This document shows positions 9,501-18,452 of a stretch of 64,000 bases of DNA, piece by piece; positions within the stretch are counted from its first letter, which is position 1; every line of letters starts with the position of its first letter. Both the position numbers and the translations under genes were made by a program. Under the pieces are notes generated by a model that saw only the letters and a program-made list of their open reading frames with translations, searched no databases and was not told the DNA's origin. The stretch is from Burkholderia stagnalis (GTDB lineage: Bacteria; Pseudomonadota; Gammaproteobacteria; Burkholderiales; Burkholderiaceae). The DNA is taken from NCBI RefSeq assembly GCF_902830275.1, contig NZ_CADESW010000019.1, forward strand, positions 1 through 64,000, given 5' to 3'.

Positions 9501-9641
9501 GTCCACTAACGCGCGATTGTGGGCCGAGTTCAGGTCAGCGTCGAACTTGGCACCGTTCCAGTGAAACGATGCCGGTGTGTGAACGTGCAGATCCCACTGC
9601 CGCCACTCCGAACCGCGCTCAAACGCTTTCGGCAATGCCAT
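6540..9641 (-). CDS. PHP phosphoesterase domain fused to SMC-like ABC ATPase (TrlF/Ppl-type defence protein)
   Basis: 1033 residues. The N-terminal third is a PHP domain: DLHVHTPAS (His19, His21), MDYWTFDG (Asp65), PGIELRL (Glu96), NAHVLF (His113) and SGSDAHC (Asp277, His279), all expected metal ligands. A full ABC ATPase follows: Walker A GNKGSGKS at 377-384, long coiled coils between about 500 and 780, signature LSPGQRG at about 909, Walker B IILDQPEENLD with Asp935, and switch histidine in MVTHNP at 968. Every catalytic motif looks intact. This architecture matches proteins annotated as TrlF-family AAA-like ATPases and resembles the single-gene PHP-ATPase anti-phage systems called Ppl. A nuclease or nucleotidase triggered by the ATPase is inference. 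The ATG has a strong upstream site, GGGGGAGAG. Confidence 0.82.
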   Translation of the reverse strand: MALPKAFERGSEWRQWDLHVHTPASFHWNGAKFDADLNSAHNRALVDEMVAAMNAAEPAVFALMDYWTFDGWFALKRRLKEVGAPQLHKTVLPGIELRLMAPMKTPNGRLNAHVLFSDQIPDQALHDFKAALQVAVINRPLSDAALVTLAQTLSEDILKVHSFKKADMTDEAKALYAGASMAEITVESYRKAIEQVEDGLAIGFMPYDTSDGLAEVKWQDHYAFFIGLFKSSPIFESRDLELRHCFVGEETPKNKPFLKKFQEGLGGVPRLVVSGSDAHCFVGAKGDNDKRGYGDFPSRKITWIKADPTFHGLQQAILEPAKRSYIGARPPKQLEIEANKTFFIDRVSVSKQVPTAPGKWLDGVDLPLNPDLVAIIGNKGSGKSALADIIALLGNSRQREHFSFLQKNRFRGKSGEPAKNFVGGLRWLDETEETRNLNEDPPADRVEMVRYIPQGHFEALCNAHVTGRSDAFERELRAVIFSHAGEAIRLGALDFDQLIDQQESGFRIQLNDFRKDLHRINQEITAFEEQLQPNVRSTLQELLQVKNRQIEEHNKIKPETLAKPATSLTPEQQDASTRLESIAGNLKAIDEAGVVHNTSELTLAGKLKAVQSVRERLRVLERAFKQFVDDTAKDFDILGLKPGQLATLTVDTQALDDIALAIPDAQAQLKTDAATAAEQRSKLLEEQAALNAKLNAPQLAYQQSLKALETWNAKLTELTGTSDTPDAMLGLQARITQLDGLPARLEAHRELRAKLTGEIFDVLDAQRKARADLFKPVQDLIQSNSLIREDYKLQFQATLGGSADTIAASLFELIKQNTGEFRGTDEGYMVVRGLADKYDFNHRADVMGFVSELHAKIEAAASGGKQAIGIAPLLRKDKTAADVYDLLFGLSFLEPRYSLLFQDTQIEQLSPGQRGALLLIFYLLVDKGRNPIILDQPEENLDNETVVSLLVPVVTEAKKRRQIVMVTHNPNLAVVCDAEQVVWSTFDRKAGSKISYVAGAIENPAINGHVVNVLEGTMPAFNNRRIKYHPAAS

Positions 9642-10103
9642 GGACTCTCCCCCTCACGGAATGCTCATTTTTGACGACCAGCATTCGCGCGTCCCTTGCG
9701 CGCCCAAGAATAAGGACATGCCGAACGCCGACCGGAGTAAGCCAGCCAAACTGGCTGATTTCCCCCAATGTTCCCCGCCGCACTAGGTGCCCATTAATGC
9801 ACGCAGACGCATTCTCTGCCCGCCCGACACCGTGTGCGGTACGTTCAGCAAGATATTGCCGAGCCCAGCCCAACCCGGCAAGCACTAAACAACAGGTCAA
9901 TTCAATGCTGACCGATCCAAGACGGCAGCGAATTGCCACAGCCGACGCCGGGAAACGTCAAAGTGCTCGATGGCGATCAGGGCCAACAGCCACCCATTTG
10001 CCATAATGCAGTGCTTCGTCTTCATGGGAGGATCGAGAGGCGGTCCTGACGGCCCCACCTCACCACCAGAACCACGACACGAAGCTGACGATAGGACATG
10101 CAG
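9642..10103. other. Gap without a convincing gene in the island
   Basis: 462 bp between the PHP-ATPase start and the end of the island replication gene. A 106-codon reverse frame (9619-9939) runs into the next gene, has no recognised domain and no clear ribosome site, so I do not call it. The stretch should contain the promoter of the leftward PHP-ATPase gene. It could also hold decayed island genes, since STY4528-type genes normally sit among other conjugative-element genes that are absent here. Confidence 0.4.
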
Positions 10104-11288
10104 CTAACTGTTGGACATGTGCGACCAATGGCCTGACTTCGCTGGCAGGTTCAGCAAGTCGCGAATGCGAGCGAGATGGACACGTACCGACTCGGGATCA
10201 GCAGACGTCGTCCGCCGCTCGTGTGCCCGTGACAGCTCGGGCGGCATCGCAACGCAGGAAGCTGCCGGCGAAGCTTGAGCCAGCACCGGTGTTGTCGCCC
10301 CAGGCCGGCGGCCAGCCCACAAACGGAACTCGCCCCTCAATGCGCGCGCAATCAAGCTAAGCAGGTAAGCCACCGCATTGCGCACGGTGCCGAGCCGACT
10401 GCGTGCTTCCAGTTCTGCCAGAACCTCCTGCCGTTGCTCATCCGGCAACCGATGCAGGGCCAGGCGCAGATCGCGATGCTGGTCTTGCGTGATGCGTTGC
10501 AGGCAGGATGGCCAGGCTGACGCAACTGCATCGGCCGTTCCCTCGCGCGCGCCTGCGCGGTGCGTACGTACTTCTTTAGAAGTTTCTTTATACGTACGTA
10601 AGGGCGCGGCGCGCAGGGAGGCACTCGGGAACGTAGGGTCCACATCCTGCGAACGAGGTGGCGTCTCGTCGGATGCTGTAGGCACTGACGAAGATGGTGG
10701 CGCCGGAGGATCACGCTCATCGTCCCGAGAGCTACCCTGCGAGGGCAGACGCACCTGCACAACGAGCGGCCGCAAGACCGCCGGCACCGTCGGATCGGCC
10801 GCCAGTTCGACTAGCACGCTCGTGGCCACGGCCTGCGTCGCCGGGTACGTATCGCAAAGCGCATCACGCAGCAGATCGGCATAGCCGGGGTCTGCTGCGC
10901 ACACGGTCGCGCAGCTCGCGGGCGTGTCGTGAACCACATAAGCGGGCGGGAGCGGCTGCCCCGTGATGGGATCATGCCGCTGCGGCTCCTGGTGAATCCA
11001 GCGCGTCAGGCGCAGCAAGAACACGCAGCGCTTGGCGGTGGACGGCGACACCAGCGATTGAGTCTCGGCGCAGGCCAGCAGCCGGCGCTGCCATTCCAGA
11101 TTGGGCGGCAGGCTCCCCTCCCGGGCCGCTGCCAGGAACACCAAGTACAGATTGCGCTCCATCGGCGTCAGGCGTTTGTCGCGCAACAGCGCGAGCGGCA
11201 CACCGACAGTAGGCACGGATCGAGCGCCATCCTGCGTCGCCGCGTCGCTCGGGTGAGCATGGTGAATTGGGGAAGCTTGCTGGGACAT
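10104..11288 (-). CDS. STY4528-family integrative-element replication protein
   Basis: 394 residues from the ATG at 11288, which has GGAG 8-9 nt upstream; upstream in-frame codons are less likely. Residues 25-135 have the family's N-terminal pattern: LTPMERNLYLVF, a helix-turn-helix-like segment SLVSPSTAKRCVFLLRLTRWI, and YVVHDTPAS followed by DPGYADLL. A low-complexity Ser/Pro/Asp linker and a TYKETSKEVRTHR segment follow, then a helical C-terminus. These proteins occur in integrative conjugative elements of the SPI-7/PFGI-1 class and are thought to act in element replication or maintenance. Usual neighbours (ParB, DUF2857, Ssb, topoisomerase III) are missing, so it is probably a survivor of a deleted element. 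Confidence 0.75.
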   Translation of the reverse strand: MSQQASPIHHAHPSDAATQDGARSVPTVGVPLALLRDKRLTPMERNLYLVFLAAAREGSLPPNLEWQRRLLACAETQSLVSPSTAKRCVFLLRLTRWIHQEPQRHDPITGQPLPPAYVVHDTPASCATVCAADPGYADLLRDALCDTYPATQAVATSVLVELAADPTVPAVLRPLVVQVRLPSQGSSRDDERDPPAPPSSSVPTASDETPPRSQDVDPTFPSASLRAAPLRTYKETSKEVRTHRAGAREGTADAVASAWPSCLQRITQDQHRDLRLALHRLPDEQRQEVLAELEARSRLGTVRNAVAYLLSLIARALRGEFRLWAGRRPGATTPVLAQASPAASCVAMPPELSRAHERRTTSADPESVRVHLARIRDLLNLPAKSGHWSHMSNS

Positions 11289-11526
11289 GATCGAACTCCA
11301 CAGAACCCTGGCACATCGCCAGATGGGTTCGTATGGCATCCGATTAGCGGAGCGGCGTCATGAAGCAATACGGCACGCACGGCCCCCGATTTCTTCGACC
11401 CGGCGTATGCTTCAGCCTTGGAACTCGCTGGACAACAGGATTTCACACCCTGCGACAAGCCCATGTGGCACCGACTGTTTTGATAGTCGCCTTGATAGTT
11501 ACCTGGGCGAACCACCAAAAACAAAA

Positions 11527-11552
11527 CCCCGGAAGACCGTAATCTTCCGGGG
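11527..11552 (-). terminator. Rho-independent terminator of tRNA-Ser
   Basis: Perfect 10-bp stem CCCCGGAAGA / TCTTCCGGGG with a 6-nt loop. On the reverse strand it is followed by TTTTGTTTTT. It lies 17 bp past the CCA end of the tRNA, the expected place for a tRNA terminator. Confidence 0.85.
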
Positions 11553-11568
11553 TTCCACCGCCATAAGC

Positions 11569-11662
11569 TGGCGGAGACGGAGGGATTCGAACCCTCGATC
11601 CAGGTTTTGGCCCAGATGCTCCCTTAGCAGGGGAGTGCCTTCGACCTCTCGGCCACGTCTCC
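11569..11662 (-). tRNA. tRNA-Ser (anticodon GCU)
   Basis: 94 nt including an encoded CCA. The acceptor stem GGAGACG pairs with CGTCTCC, discriminator G. The anticodon arm reads CTCCC-CTGCTAA-GGGAG, giving anticodon GCU for AGC/AGU codons. There is a long variable arm, as expected for class II tRNA-Ser, and the T arm carries GGTTCGAATCC. The gene marks the border between the AT-richer island to the left and the GC-rich core to the right. Its 3' end faces the island, the normal polarity for tRNA-targeted integration. Confidence 0.95.
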
Positions 11663-11775
11663 CAAACTTTCGCTCGCACCAGGGAGGCAGTGCGACGAGA
11701 ACGAAATAATATAGGGTTTCGAACTGCGCGTCAATTTCCGTGATGCATTTTCTTCAACGCATCACGAAAATTTCA

Positions 11776-13026
11776 TCATGCCTGGTCGAGTTCGAATGCC
11801 TTGTGCAGCGCGCGGACGGCCAGCTCCATGTATTTTTCGTCGATCAGCACCGAAATCTTGATTTCGGACGTCGAGATCATCTGGATGTTGATGCCCTCTT
11901 CCGACAGCGTGCGGAACATCTTGCTCGCGACACCGACGTGCGAACGCATGCCGACGCCGACGACCGACACCTTCGACACCTTCGGGTCGCCCTGCACCTG
12001 CTCGGCGTTCACGTGGCCCTTCACCTGGTTGGTGAGGATGTCCATCGCCTTCTGGTAGTCGCCGCGGCCGACCGTGAACGTGAAGTCCGTCTTGCCCTCG
12101 ACGCTCTGGTTCTGGATGATCATGTCGACGTCGACGTTCGCGTCGGCGACCGGGCCGAGGATCTGATACGCGATGCCCGGCTTGTCGGGCACGCCCATCA
12201 CCGCAATGCGTGCTTCGTCGCGCTGGAACGCGATGCCGGAAATGACTGCCTTTTCCATGGTCTCGTCTTCTTCAAAAGTAATCAGGGTGCCCGAGCGCAT
12301 TTCCTCGTCGAGCGCAATCATCGGATCGGTCAGGCTCGACAGCACGCGCGTCTTCACCTGGTATTTGCCGGCGAATTCGACCGAGCGGATCTGCAGGACC
12401 TTCGAGCCGAGGCTCGCCATTTCCAGCATCTCCTCGAACGTCACGCGATCGAGGCGGCGCGCCTCCTCGACGACGCGCGGGTCGGTCGTGTAGACGCCGT
12501 CGACGTCCGTGTAGATCAGGCACTCCTCGGCGCTCAGCGCGGCCGCGACCGCCACGGCCGACGTGTCCGAGCCGCCGCGGCCGAGCGTCGTGATGTGGCC
12601 GTCCGGGTCGACGCCCTGGAAGCCCGTGATGATCACGACCTTGCCTGCGTCGAGATCCGCCTTCACGCGCTCGTCGTCGATCGAGTGGATGCGCGCTTTC
12701 GTGAATGCGCTGTCGGTCTTGATCGGCACTTGCCAGCCGGCATAGCTCACGGCCTCGACGCCGATCTCCTGCAGCGCGATCGACAGCAGGCCGACGCTGA
12801 CCTGCTCGCCGGTCGACGCGATCATGTCGAGCTCACGCGGGCTCGGCTGGCTCGAAATCTCTTTCGCAAGACCGAGCAGACGGTTGGTTTCGCCGGACAT
12901 CGCCGAAGGCACGACCACCATCTGGTGCCCGGCCTGATGCCATTTTGCGACGCGTTTCGCGACGTTCTTGATGCGCTCGACCGAGCCCATCGAAGTGCCG
13001 CCGTATTTATGTACGATGAGTGCCAT
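11776..13026 (-). CDS. lysC: Aspartate kinase
   Basis: 416 residues; phosphorylates L-aspartate, the first step to lysine, methionine, threonine and diaminopimelate. The N-terminal amino-acid kinase domain starts with the family motif [10 protein letters not shown] (residues 6-15). The C-terminus has two ACT domains, beginning near [12 protein letters not shown] (about 270) and [11 protein letters not shown] (about 345), the usual sites of allosteric feedback control. Length is normal for the single-function beta form. The ATG at 13026 starts at the conserved N-terminus; longer in-frame starts add unrelated residues. It lies downstream of tilS on the same strand, 339 bp away. Confidence 0.96.
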   Translation of the reverse strand: MALIVHKYGGTSMGSVERIKNVAKRVAKWHQAGHQMVVVPSAMSGETNRLLGLAKEISSQPSPRELDMIASTGEQVSVGLLSIALQEIGVEAVSYAGWQVPIKTDSAFTKARIHSIDDERVKADLDAGKVVIITGFQGVDPDGHITTLGRGGSDTSAVAVAAALSAEECLIYTDVDGVYTTDPRVVEEARRLDRVTFEEMLEMASLGSKVLQIRSVEFAGKYQVKTRVLSSLTDPMIALDEEMRSGTLITFEEDETMEKAVISGIAFQRDEARIAVMGVPDKPGIAYQILGPVADANVDVDMIIQNQSVEGKTDFTFTVGRGDYQKAMDILTNQVKGHVNAEQVQGDPKVSKVSVVGVGMRSHVGVASKMFRTLSEEGINIQMISTSEIKISVLIDEKYMELAVRALHKAFELDQA

Positions 13027-13365
13027 TGTCGTTCTGAACTGGAGGAGAAACCGCACGGGCGCGCTGGACAGGCCGCGGTGCCGTTCGGTCACGCGGCTTG
13101 TGGCTGTGGACGGACGACGAGAGGGACGGCTGGGACGCAACACGCAAGCGTGACGGATTTTGCCCGGAAGGCCGATCAGGCCGCGCAAACCGGGTACGTC
13201 ACGCGGAAAACCTGCACAAAATGCTCAAAAATCGAGCCGAGCAAACAACTGAGCGTACCCGATCGACGCCCGCTTGACAAGCCGAAGGCCGCGCTGGTGC
13301 GCGTTCCGCCGCTGTTTACCGAATAGTGAAAATTGGCGCGGCATCGCCCGCCACGCAAGGCCCGC
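13027..13365. other. Intergenic region between tilS and lysC
   Basis: 339 bp with no recognisable gene. It is the leader of lysC. Its composition relaxes to locally AT-rich around 13205-13245 (reverse strand reads TTTTTGAGCATTTTG), which could hold a promoter, but no -35/-10 pair with good spacing stands out. No known riboswitch structure was recognised. Confidence 0.4.
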
Positions 13366-14772
13366 TCACGCGATCAGCAAGTCCGGGCGCCATTCGATCC
13401 GGCGCCACGCGCCGTCGCCGGCCGCGCTGCCGTCGCGGTTCACGCCGAGCCGCGGCACATAGAGCAGCCGGTCGCCCGCGAACAGCAGCGGCACGTCGCG
13501 CTGCCATGCCGGCACGCCGCGCTCCTGGAACAGGTTCTTCAACGTGCGGCCCGGTGCGCCGGGGGCCACGCGCATCCGTTCGCCGCCCGCGCGGGCACGC
13601 GCCACGAGCGGCGCGGCGCGCAGCAGCGTCTCGGGCACCGCATCCGCGTCGCCCGAGCCGGCCGGCGCGAACACGTAGGTGCCGCGCCACGCGGGCAGAT
13701 GCCAGACCTCCTGCCCGCTCCACGCACACGCGCTGTCGGGGCGCGGCGTGCCGCGGCCGTCGTCCGCCGGCTCGCTGCTGTCGCCCGCTTCCCAGTACAC
13801 GGCGCCGCGGTACAGCCGCAGGCATTGCCCCGCGTGATCGACGCGCAGCGCGTGCGCGTCGTGCGCATCGCGGAGCTGCCGCATCATGTTCGCGAGCCGT
13901 GCGGCCGATGCGCCCGGCAGGCCGAGCGTGCGCATCCAGAAGCGCAGCAGGTTCGCGCCGCGCGTATCGTCGAGCGCGACCAGCGCGTCGCGCGACAGCG
14001 CGCGACCGTCGTCGCGAGCCGCACCGGCAAAATCGAGCTCGGCCAGGTCGTCGAGCAGGCGCTGCGCCGATGCCGCATGCTGCGCGGCACGGCCGAGCGC
14101 ATCGCGAAAGCCGGGAAAGTGCACGGCAAGCGCCGGCAGCACGTCGATGCGCAGCGCATTGCGCGCATAGCGCGTGTCGAGGTTCGATTCGTCGTCGATC
14201 CACGCGAGTTCGCGCTGCGCCGCGTAGCGCTCGAGCTGTGCGCGCAGCAGGCGCAGCAGCGGCCGCACGCGCTCGACGCGCACCGCCGCAGGCCGGTAGC
14301 GTGGCGCCATCGCCGCGATGCCGGCAATGCCCGCGCCGCGCAGCAGCTGCAGCAGCACCGTTTCGGCCTGATCGTCGGCGTGCTGCGCGAGCCACAGCAC
14401 GTCCGCGCCGTGCCGTTCGCACATCGCGTCGAGCGCCGCGTAACGGCTTTCGCGCGCGCTCGCCTCGATCCCTGCGCCGCTGTCGCGCGGCACGTCGACG
14501 CGCAGCGCGTCGAACGCGACGCCCAGCGACGCCGCGGTCGCCTCCGCATGGGCAGCCCACGCATCGGCGTTCGCGCTCAATCCGTGATGCACATGCAGCG
14601 CGATGCAGCGCGACGCGCCCGCGACGCGCACGGCCGCGTCGAGCAGCACCGACGAGTCGAGCCCGCCGCTGTACGCGACCGCGATGCGCGCGCCGGACGG
14701 CAGCGCGGAAAGTGCAACGCCGACCGCATCGAGGACGACGCGGTCGGCGGAGAATTCGCTCGGAGGGATCAC
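13366..14772 (-). CDS. tilS: tRNA(Ile)-lysidine synthetase
   Basis: 468 residues. The enzyme converts C34 of the tRNA-Ile CAU anticodon to lysidine with ATP and lysine, which changes both charging and codon reading. The PP-loop ATP pyrophosphatase motif AYSGGLDSSVL is at about 33-43. The N-terminal domain continues with HVHHGLSANAD and LAQHADDQAET, both typical of TilS. The C-terminal TilS domain includes RVAPGAPGRTLKNLFQERGVPAWQRD. Length is normal. It is 49 bp downstream of accA on the same strand, as in other Burkholderia-type genomes. Confidence 0.95.
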   Translation of the reverse strand: MIPPSEFSADRVVLDAVGVALSALPSGARIAVAYSGGLDSSVLLDAAVRVAGASRCIALHVHHGLSANADAWAAHAEATAASLGVAFDALRVDVPRDSGAGIEASARESRYAALDAMCERHGADVLWLAQHADDQAETVLLQLLRGAGIAGIAAMAPRYRPAAVRVERVRPLLRLLRAQLERYAAQRELAWIDDESNLDTRYARNALRIDVLPALAVHFPGFRDALGRAAQHAASAQRLLDDLAELDFAGAARDDGRALSRDALVALDDTRGANLLRFWMRTLGLPGASAARLANMMRQLRDAHDAHALRVDHAGQCLRLYRGAVYWEAGDSSEPADDGRGTPRPDSACAWSGQEVWHLPAWRGTYVFAPAGSGDADAVPETLLRAAPLVARARAGGERMRVAPGAPGRTLKNLFQERGVPAWQRDVPLLFAGDRLLYVPRLGVNRDGSAAGDGAWRRIEWRPDLLIA

Positions 14773-14821
14773 GATGTGAACGCGCGCGGGCGCGCGCGCC
14801 GGGATGAATGCACGCGGCGGG

Positions 14822-15793
14822 TCATGCGCCCGGCGTGGTTTCCTTGAACTTGCCGTAGGCCATCAGGCGTTCGAAGCGGCGCTCGCGCAGCGCATCGATG
14901 CTCATGCCCTGGAACTGGCGCAGCGAATCGGCGAGCGCACGGCGCAGCAGCGCGGCCATGCCCTTCGGATCGCGGTGCGCGCCGCCGAGCGGCTCGTTGA
15001 TGATCTTGTCGATCAGGCCGAGCGCCTTCAGGCGATGCGCGGTCAGGCCCAGCGCCTCGGCCGCCTCGGGCGCCTTCGCGGCGCTCTTCCACAGGATCGA
15101 CGCGCAGCCTTCCGGCGAGATCACCGAATAGGTCGAGAACTGCAGCATCATCACGGTATCGGCCACCGCGATCGCGAGCGCGCCGCCCGAGCCGCCCTCG
15201 CCGATCACCGTCGTGATGATCGGCGTCTTCAGCTCGGCCATCACATACAGGTTGCGGCCGATCGCCTCGGACTGGCCGCGCTCTTCCGCGCCGATGCCCG
15301 GATACGCGCCCGGCGTATCGACGAACGTGAAGATCGGCAAACCGAACTTCTCGGCGAGGCGCATCAGGCGCTCGGCCTTGCGATAGCCTTCCGGGCGCGG
15401 CATCCCGAAGTTGCGCGCCGCGCGCTCCTTCGTGTCGCGGCCCTTCTGGTGGCCGATCACCATGCACGGATGGCCGCCGAAGCGCGCGAGGCCGCCGACG
15501 ATCGACAGGTCGTCCGCGAACGCGCGGTCGCCGTGCAGCTCGTGGAAGTCGGTAAACAGTTCCGAGATGTAGTCGAGCGTGTACGGACGCTGCGGATGCC
15601 GCGCGATCTGCGAGACCTGCCACGGCGACAGGTTCGCGTACAGGTCCTTCGTCAGTTGCTGGCTCTTCTTCGACAACCGCTCGATTTCTTCCGAAATATC
15701 GACAGCCGAGTCGTCCTGCACGAAGCGCAGCTCTTCGATCTTGGCCTCGAGTTCGGCGATCGGCTGTTCGAAATCCAGAAACGTGGTCTTCAT
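14822..15793 (-). CDS. accA: Acetyl-CoA carboxylase carboxyltransferase subunit alpha
   Basis: 323 residues; with AccD it transfers the carboxyl group from biotin-BCCP to acetyl-CoA, making malonyl-CoA for fatty acid synthesis. The start [22 protein letters not shown], the crotonase-like core with HKGRD-type sequence [11 protein letters not shown], and the oxyanion-hole region [12 protein letters not shown] with [13 protein letters not shown] are all conserved. Length matches the family. It is followed by tilS, while the glycosylase gene lies about 100 bp upstream. Confidence 0.96.
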   Translation of the reverse strand: MKTTFLDFEQPIAELEAKIEELRFVQDDSAVDISEEIERLSKKSQQLTKDLYANLSPWQVSQIARHPQRPYTLDYISELFTDFHELHGDRAFADDLSIVGGLARFGGHPCMVIGHQKGRDTKERAARNFGMPRPEGYRKAERLMRLAEKFGLPIFTFVDTPGAYPGIGAEERGQSEAIGRNLYVMAELKTPIITTVIGEGGSGGALAIAVADTVMMLQFSTYSVISPEGCASILWKSAAKAPEAAEALGLTAHRLKALGLIDKIINEPLGGAHRDPKGMAALLRRALADSLRQFQGMSIDALRERRFERLMAYGKFKETTPGA

Positions 15794-15895
15794 GTGTTTG
15801 AATCCTTGGGTCTTGCGGCAGCGCGTATTCTACCCGCGCGGGCGGCGCTCAAAACCGGCTCTCAACTATTGATGTTTAAAACTCGATAGCCCAGG

Positions 15896-16777
15896 TCAGC
15901 CCTCGGCGTCCTGCGAATCCAGGCTGCGCCACATATACCAGGTTGCGACGGTGCGCCACGGCTCCCAGTTGGCCGCCACTTCCCGCGCCTCGCTGCGCGT
16001 GACCGGCTCCCCGCTGAAATAATTGACGCTGATCGCGCGGATCAGGCCCGGATCGTCGAGCGGCAGCACGTCCGGCCGCGACAAGTTGAAGATCAGGAAC
16101 ATTTCGGCGGTCCAGCGGCTGATGCCGCGGATCTGCGTCAGTTCCGCGATCACGTCCTCGTCGTCCATCGACGTCCACTTGTCGACGTGCAGCGCACCCG
16201 ACACGAAGTGCTGCGCGAGATCGAGGATGTATTCGGTCTTGCGCTTCGACAACCCGCACGCGATCAGCTTGTCCGCGCCGAGCTTGATCACCTGCTGCGG
16301 CGCGAGCTTCGGGCAGGCCGCCTCGATGCGCGCCCACACCGATTGCGCGGACGCCACCGAGATCTGCTGGCCCACCACCGAGCGCGCGAGCGTGACGAAC
16401 GGATCGCCGCGCTTGACGAGATGCGCGGGGCCGAACTTCGGGATCAGCTTCTTCAGGATGCGGTCGCGCTTGACGAGATCGGCGCACGCCTTGTCCCAGT
16501 ATGCGGGGCGCACGACGACGTCGACGCCGTCGATCTCCGCTGGCGCGATCGTGTCGGACGCGCGCGCCTTGCGGCCCGCGACATCGACTGCCGGCACGGC
16601 GCCGTCGACCTGCACCGCGTCGACGACCTTCACCCGCGCCGGCTGCGCCTGACCGTTGAGCGCGCCGTTCGGCGCGGCGCGTTTCGCGTCCGCCTTTGCC
16701 GCAAGCGCGCGCTTGGCTGCCGGACGCGTAGCGACAGGCGTCGCGCGCTTGACCGGCGCTTTTCTGGCCGTTGCCAT
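15896..16777 (-). CDS. DNA-3-methyladenine glycosylase II family (AlkA-like)
   Basis: 293 residues. The catalytic HhH-GPD fold covers about residues 95-285. It has VVGQQISVASAQSVWARI, the hairpin LTQIRGISRWTAEMFLIF, and the catalytic Asp region VLPLDDPGL. These enzymes remove alkylated purines such as 3-methyladenine from DNA. The first 90 residues are a Lys/Ala/Arg-rich low-complexity tail, probably a disordered DNA-binding extension; the usual AlkA N-terminal domain is absent. It is on the same strand as cysS, which ends 43 bp... upstream of its start. Confidence 0.85.
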   Translation of the reverse strand: MATARKAPVKRATPVATRPAAKRALAAKADAKRAAPNGALNGQAQPARVKVVDAVQVDGAVPAVDVAGRKARASDTIAPAEIDGVDVVVRPAYWDKACADLVKRDRILKKLIPKFGPAHLVKRGDPFVTLARSVVGQQISVASAQSVWARIEAACPKLAPQQVIKLGADKLIACGLSKRKTEYILDLAQHFVSGALHVDKWTSMDDEDVIAELTQIRGISRWTAEMFLIFNLSRPDVLPLDDPGLIRAISVNYFSGEPVTRSEAREVAANWEPWRTVATWYMWRSLDSQDAEG

Positions 16778-16820
16778 CTTGCCTCCTACCTGACGAATCG
16801 GTCAGTGGAACGCACCGCGC

Positions 16821-18218
16821 TCATACGCGACGCCATTCGGTCGATCCGCCCGGTTTGTCTTCAAGCGCGATACCCGCATCGAGCAGTTCCGCCCGGATCC
16901 GGTCCGCTTCGGCATAGTCCTTTGCTTGTTTCGCCGCGCCGCGCGCGGCGATCCTCGCTTCGATCTCGTCGGCCGACAGCCCGCCCTCCTGCGCGGCACC
17001 CGCCGCCTGCTGCAGGAATGCGCGCGGCTCGCGGCCGAGCAATCCCAACAATCCACCCAGATGCTTCAGCTGGCGCGCCAGCGCCGCGTCGCGCGTGCGG
17101 TTCACCTCGCCCGCCAGCTCGAACAGCACCGACACGGCGAGCGACGAGTTGAAGTCGTCGTTCATCGCAGCCGCGAAGCGCTGTGCGTGCGGCTCGTTCC
17201 AGTCGAGCGCGGCCGCGTCGGGCGTCACGTCCTTCAGTGCGGTATAGAGCCGCGTCAGCGACGCGCGCGCATCGTCGAGATGCACGTCGCTGTAGTTGAG
17301 CGGCGACCGGTAATGCGTGCGCGTGATGAAGAAGCGCATCACTTCGGCATCGTACTTCTCGAGCACCTCGCGGATCGTAAAGAAGTTGCCGAGCGATTTC
17401 GACATCTTCTCGCTGTCGACCTGCACGAAGCCGTTGTGCATCCAGTAATTGACGAATGTCACGCCGGTCGCGCCTTCGCTCTGCGCGATCTCGTTCTCGT
17501 GGTGCGGGAACTGTAAATCCTGGCCGCCGCCGTGAATGTCGAAATGATCGCCGAGCAGCGTGCAGCCCATCGCCGAACATTCGATGTGCCAGCCGGGCCG
17601 GCCCGCGCCGTACTTCGATTCCCACGACGTGTCGGCCGGCTCCTCCGGCTTCGCGCGCTTCCACAGCACGAAGTCGAGCGGATCTTCCTTCGCGTCGTTC
17701 GCGGCGACGCGCTCGCCGGCGCGCAGGTCGTCGAGCGACTTGCCGGACAGCTTCCCGTAGTTCGCGAACTTGCGCACCGAATAATTGACGTCGCCGTCGG
17801 CCGCCTGATACGCGTAACCGTTTGCCTCGAGCGTCTCGATCATCCCGAGCATCTGCGGAATGAACTGCGTCGCACGCGGCTCGATGTCCGGACGCTCGAC
17901 GCCGAGCGCATCGACATCCTCGTGCATCGCGGCGATGAAACGGTCGGTCAGCGAGCGGATCGTCTCGCCGTTCTCGACCGCGCGGCGGATGATCTTGTCG
18001 TCGATGTCGGTGATGTTGCGCACATACGTGACCCGGTAGCCGATCGCGCGCAGCCAGCGCTGCACCAGGTCGAACACGACCATCATGCGCGCATGGCCCA
18101 CGTGACAATAGTCGTAGACGGTGATCCCGCATACGTACATCCGCACCTCGCCGGGCTGGCGCGGCACGAAGACTTGCTTGTCACGCGCGAGCGTGTTGTA
18201 GATGCGCAGTGATTCCAT
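16821..18218 (-). CDS. cysS: Cysteinyl-tRNA synthetase
   Basis: 465 residues, class I synthetase that charges tRNA-Cys. The signature HIGH-type motif appears in [11 protein letters not shown] near the N-terminus, with the zinc ligand Cys in [18 protein letters not shown] is at about residues 268-275. The DALR anticodon domain follows, and the C-terminus ends with the usual [11 protein letters not shown]. The ATG at 18218 starts the conserved [10 protein letters not shown]; the longer open frame upstream is a compositional artefact. The gene diverges from the TPR protein gene across 234 bp. Confidence 0.96.
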   Translation of the reverse strand: MESLRIYNTLARDKQVFVPRQPGEVRMYVCGITVYDYCHVGHARMMVVFDLVQRWLRAIGYRVTYVRNITDIDDKIIRRAVENGETIRSLTDRFIAAMHEDVDALGVERPDIEPRATQFIPQMLGMIETLEANGYAYQAADGDVNYSVRKFANYGKLSGKSLDDLRAGERVAANDAKEDPLDFVLWKRAKPEEPADTSWESKYGAGRPGWHIECSAMGCTLLGDHFDIHGGGQDLQFPHHENEIAQSEGATGVTFVNYWMHNGFVQVDSEKMSKSLGNFFTIREVLEKYDAEVMRFFITRTHYRSPLNYSDVHLDDARASLTRLYTALKDVTPDAAALDWNEPHAQRFAAAMNDDFNSSLAVSVLFELAGEVNRTRDAALARQLKHLGGLLGLLGREPRAFLQQAAGAAQEGGLSADEIEARIAARGAAKQAKDYAEADRIRAELLDAGIALEDKPGGSTEWRRV

Positions 18219-18452
18219 AGAGATGAACCGTGAGCCGAAGGAAACCGCCCTGGCGATGCTCGCCCAGCATGCGACACGATCGAACCGCCGCCGCGGCGTC
18301 GTGCCGCGCGTCCTCGTATCACATGGGGCGGTCAGGCTGCAAGCACAGCGGTGACGGCCACGAGAGGCAAAAAGAAAGACTGCCTGCGGCTCGCCGGAAC
18401 GCGCAGACGTTTTGTTAGAATGGCTCGGAGTATAACATTCCGATTTACGCCT

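Noticed and set aside
9619-9939. 106-codon reverse frame upstream of the PHP-ATPase gene
   Set aside because: No domain, no clear ribosome site, and its end overlaps the start of a well-supported gene.
13326-14807. Forward frames of almost 500 codons opposite tilS
   Set aside because: Very Arg/Ala-rich composition, no ribosome sites, and fully antisense to tilS with intact motifs.
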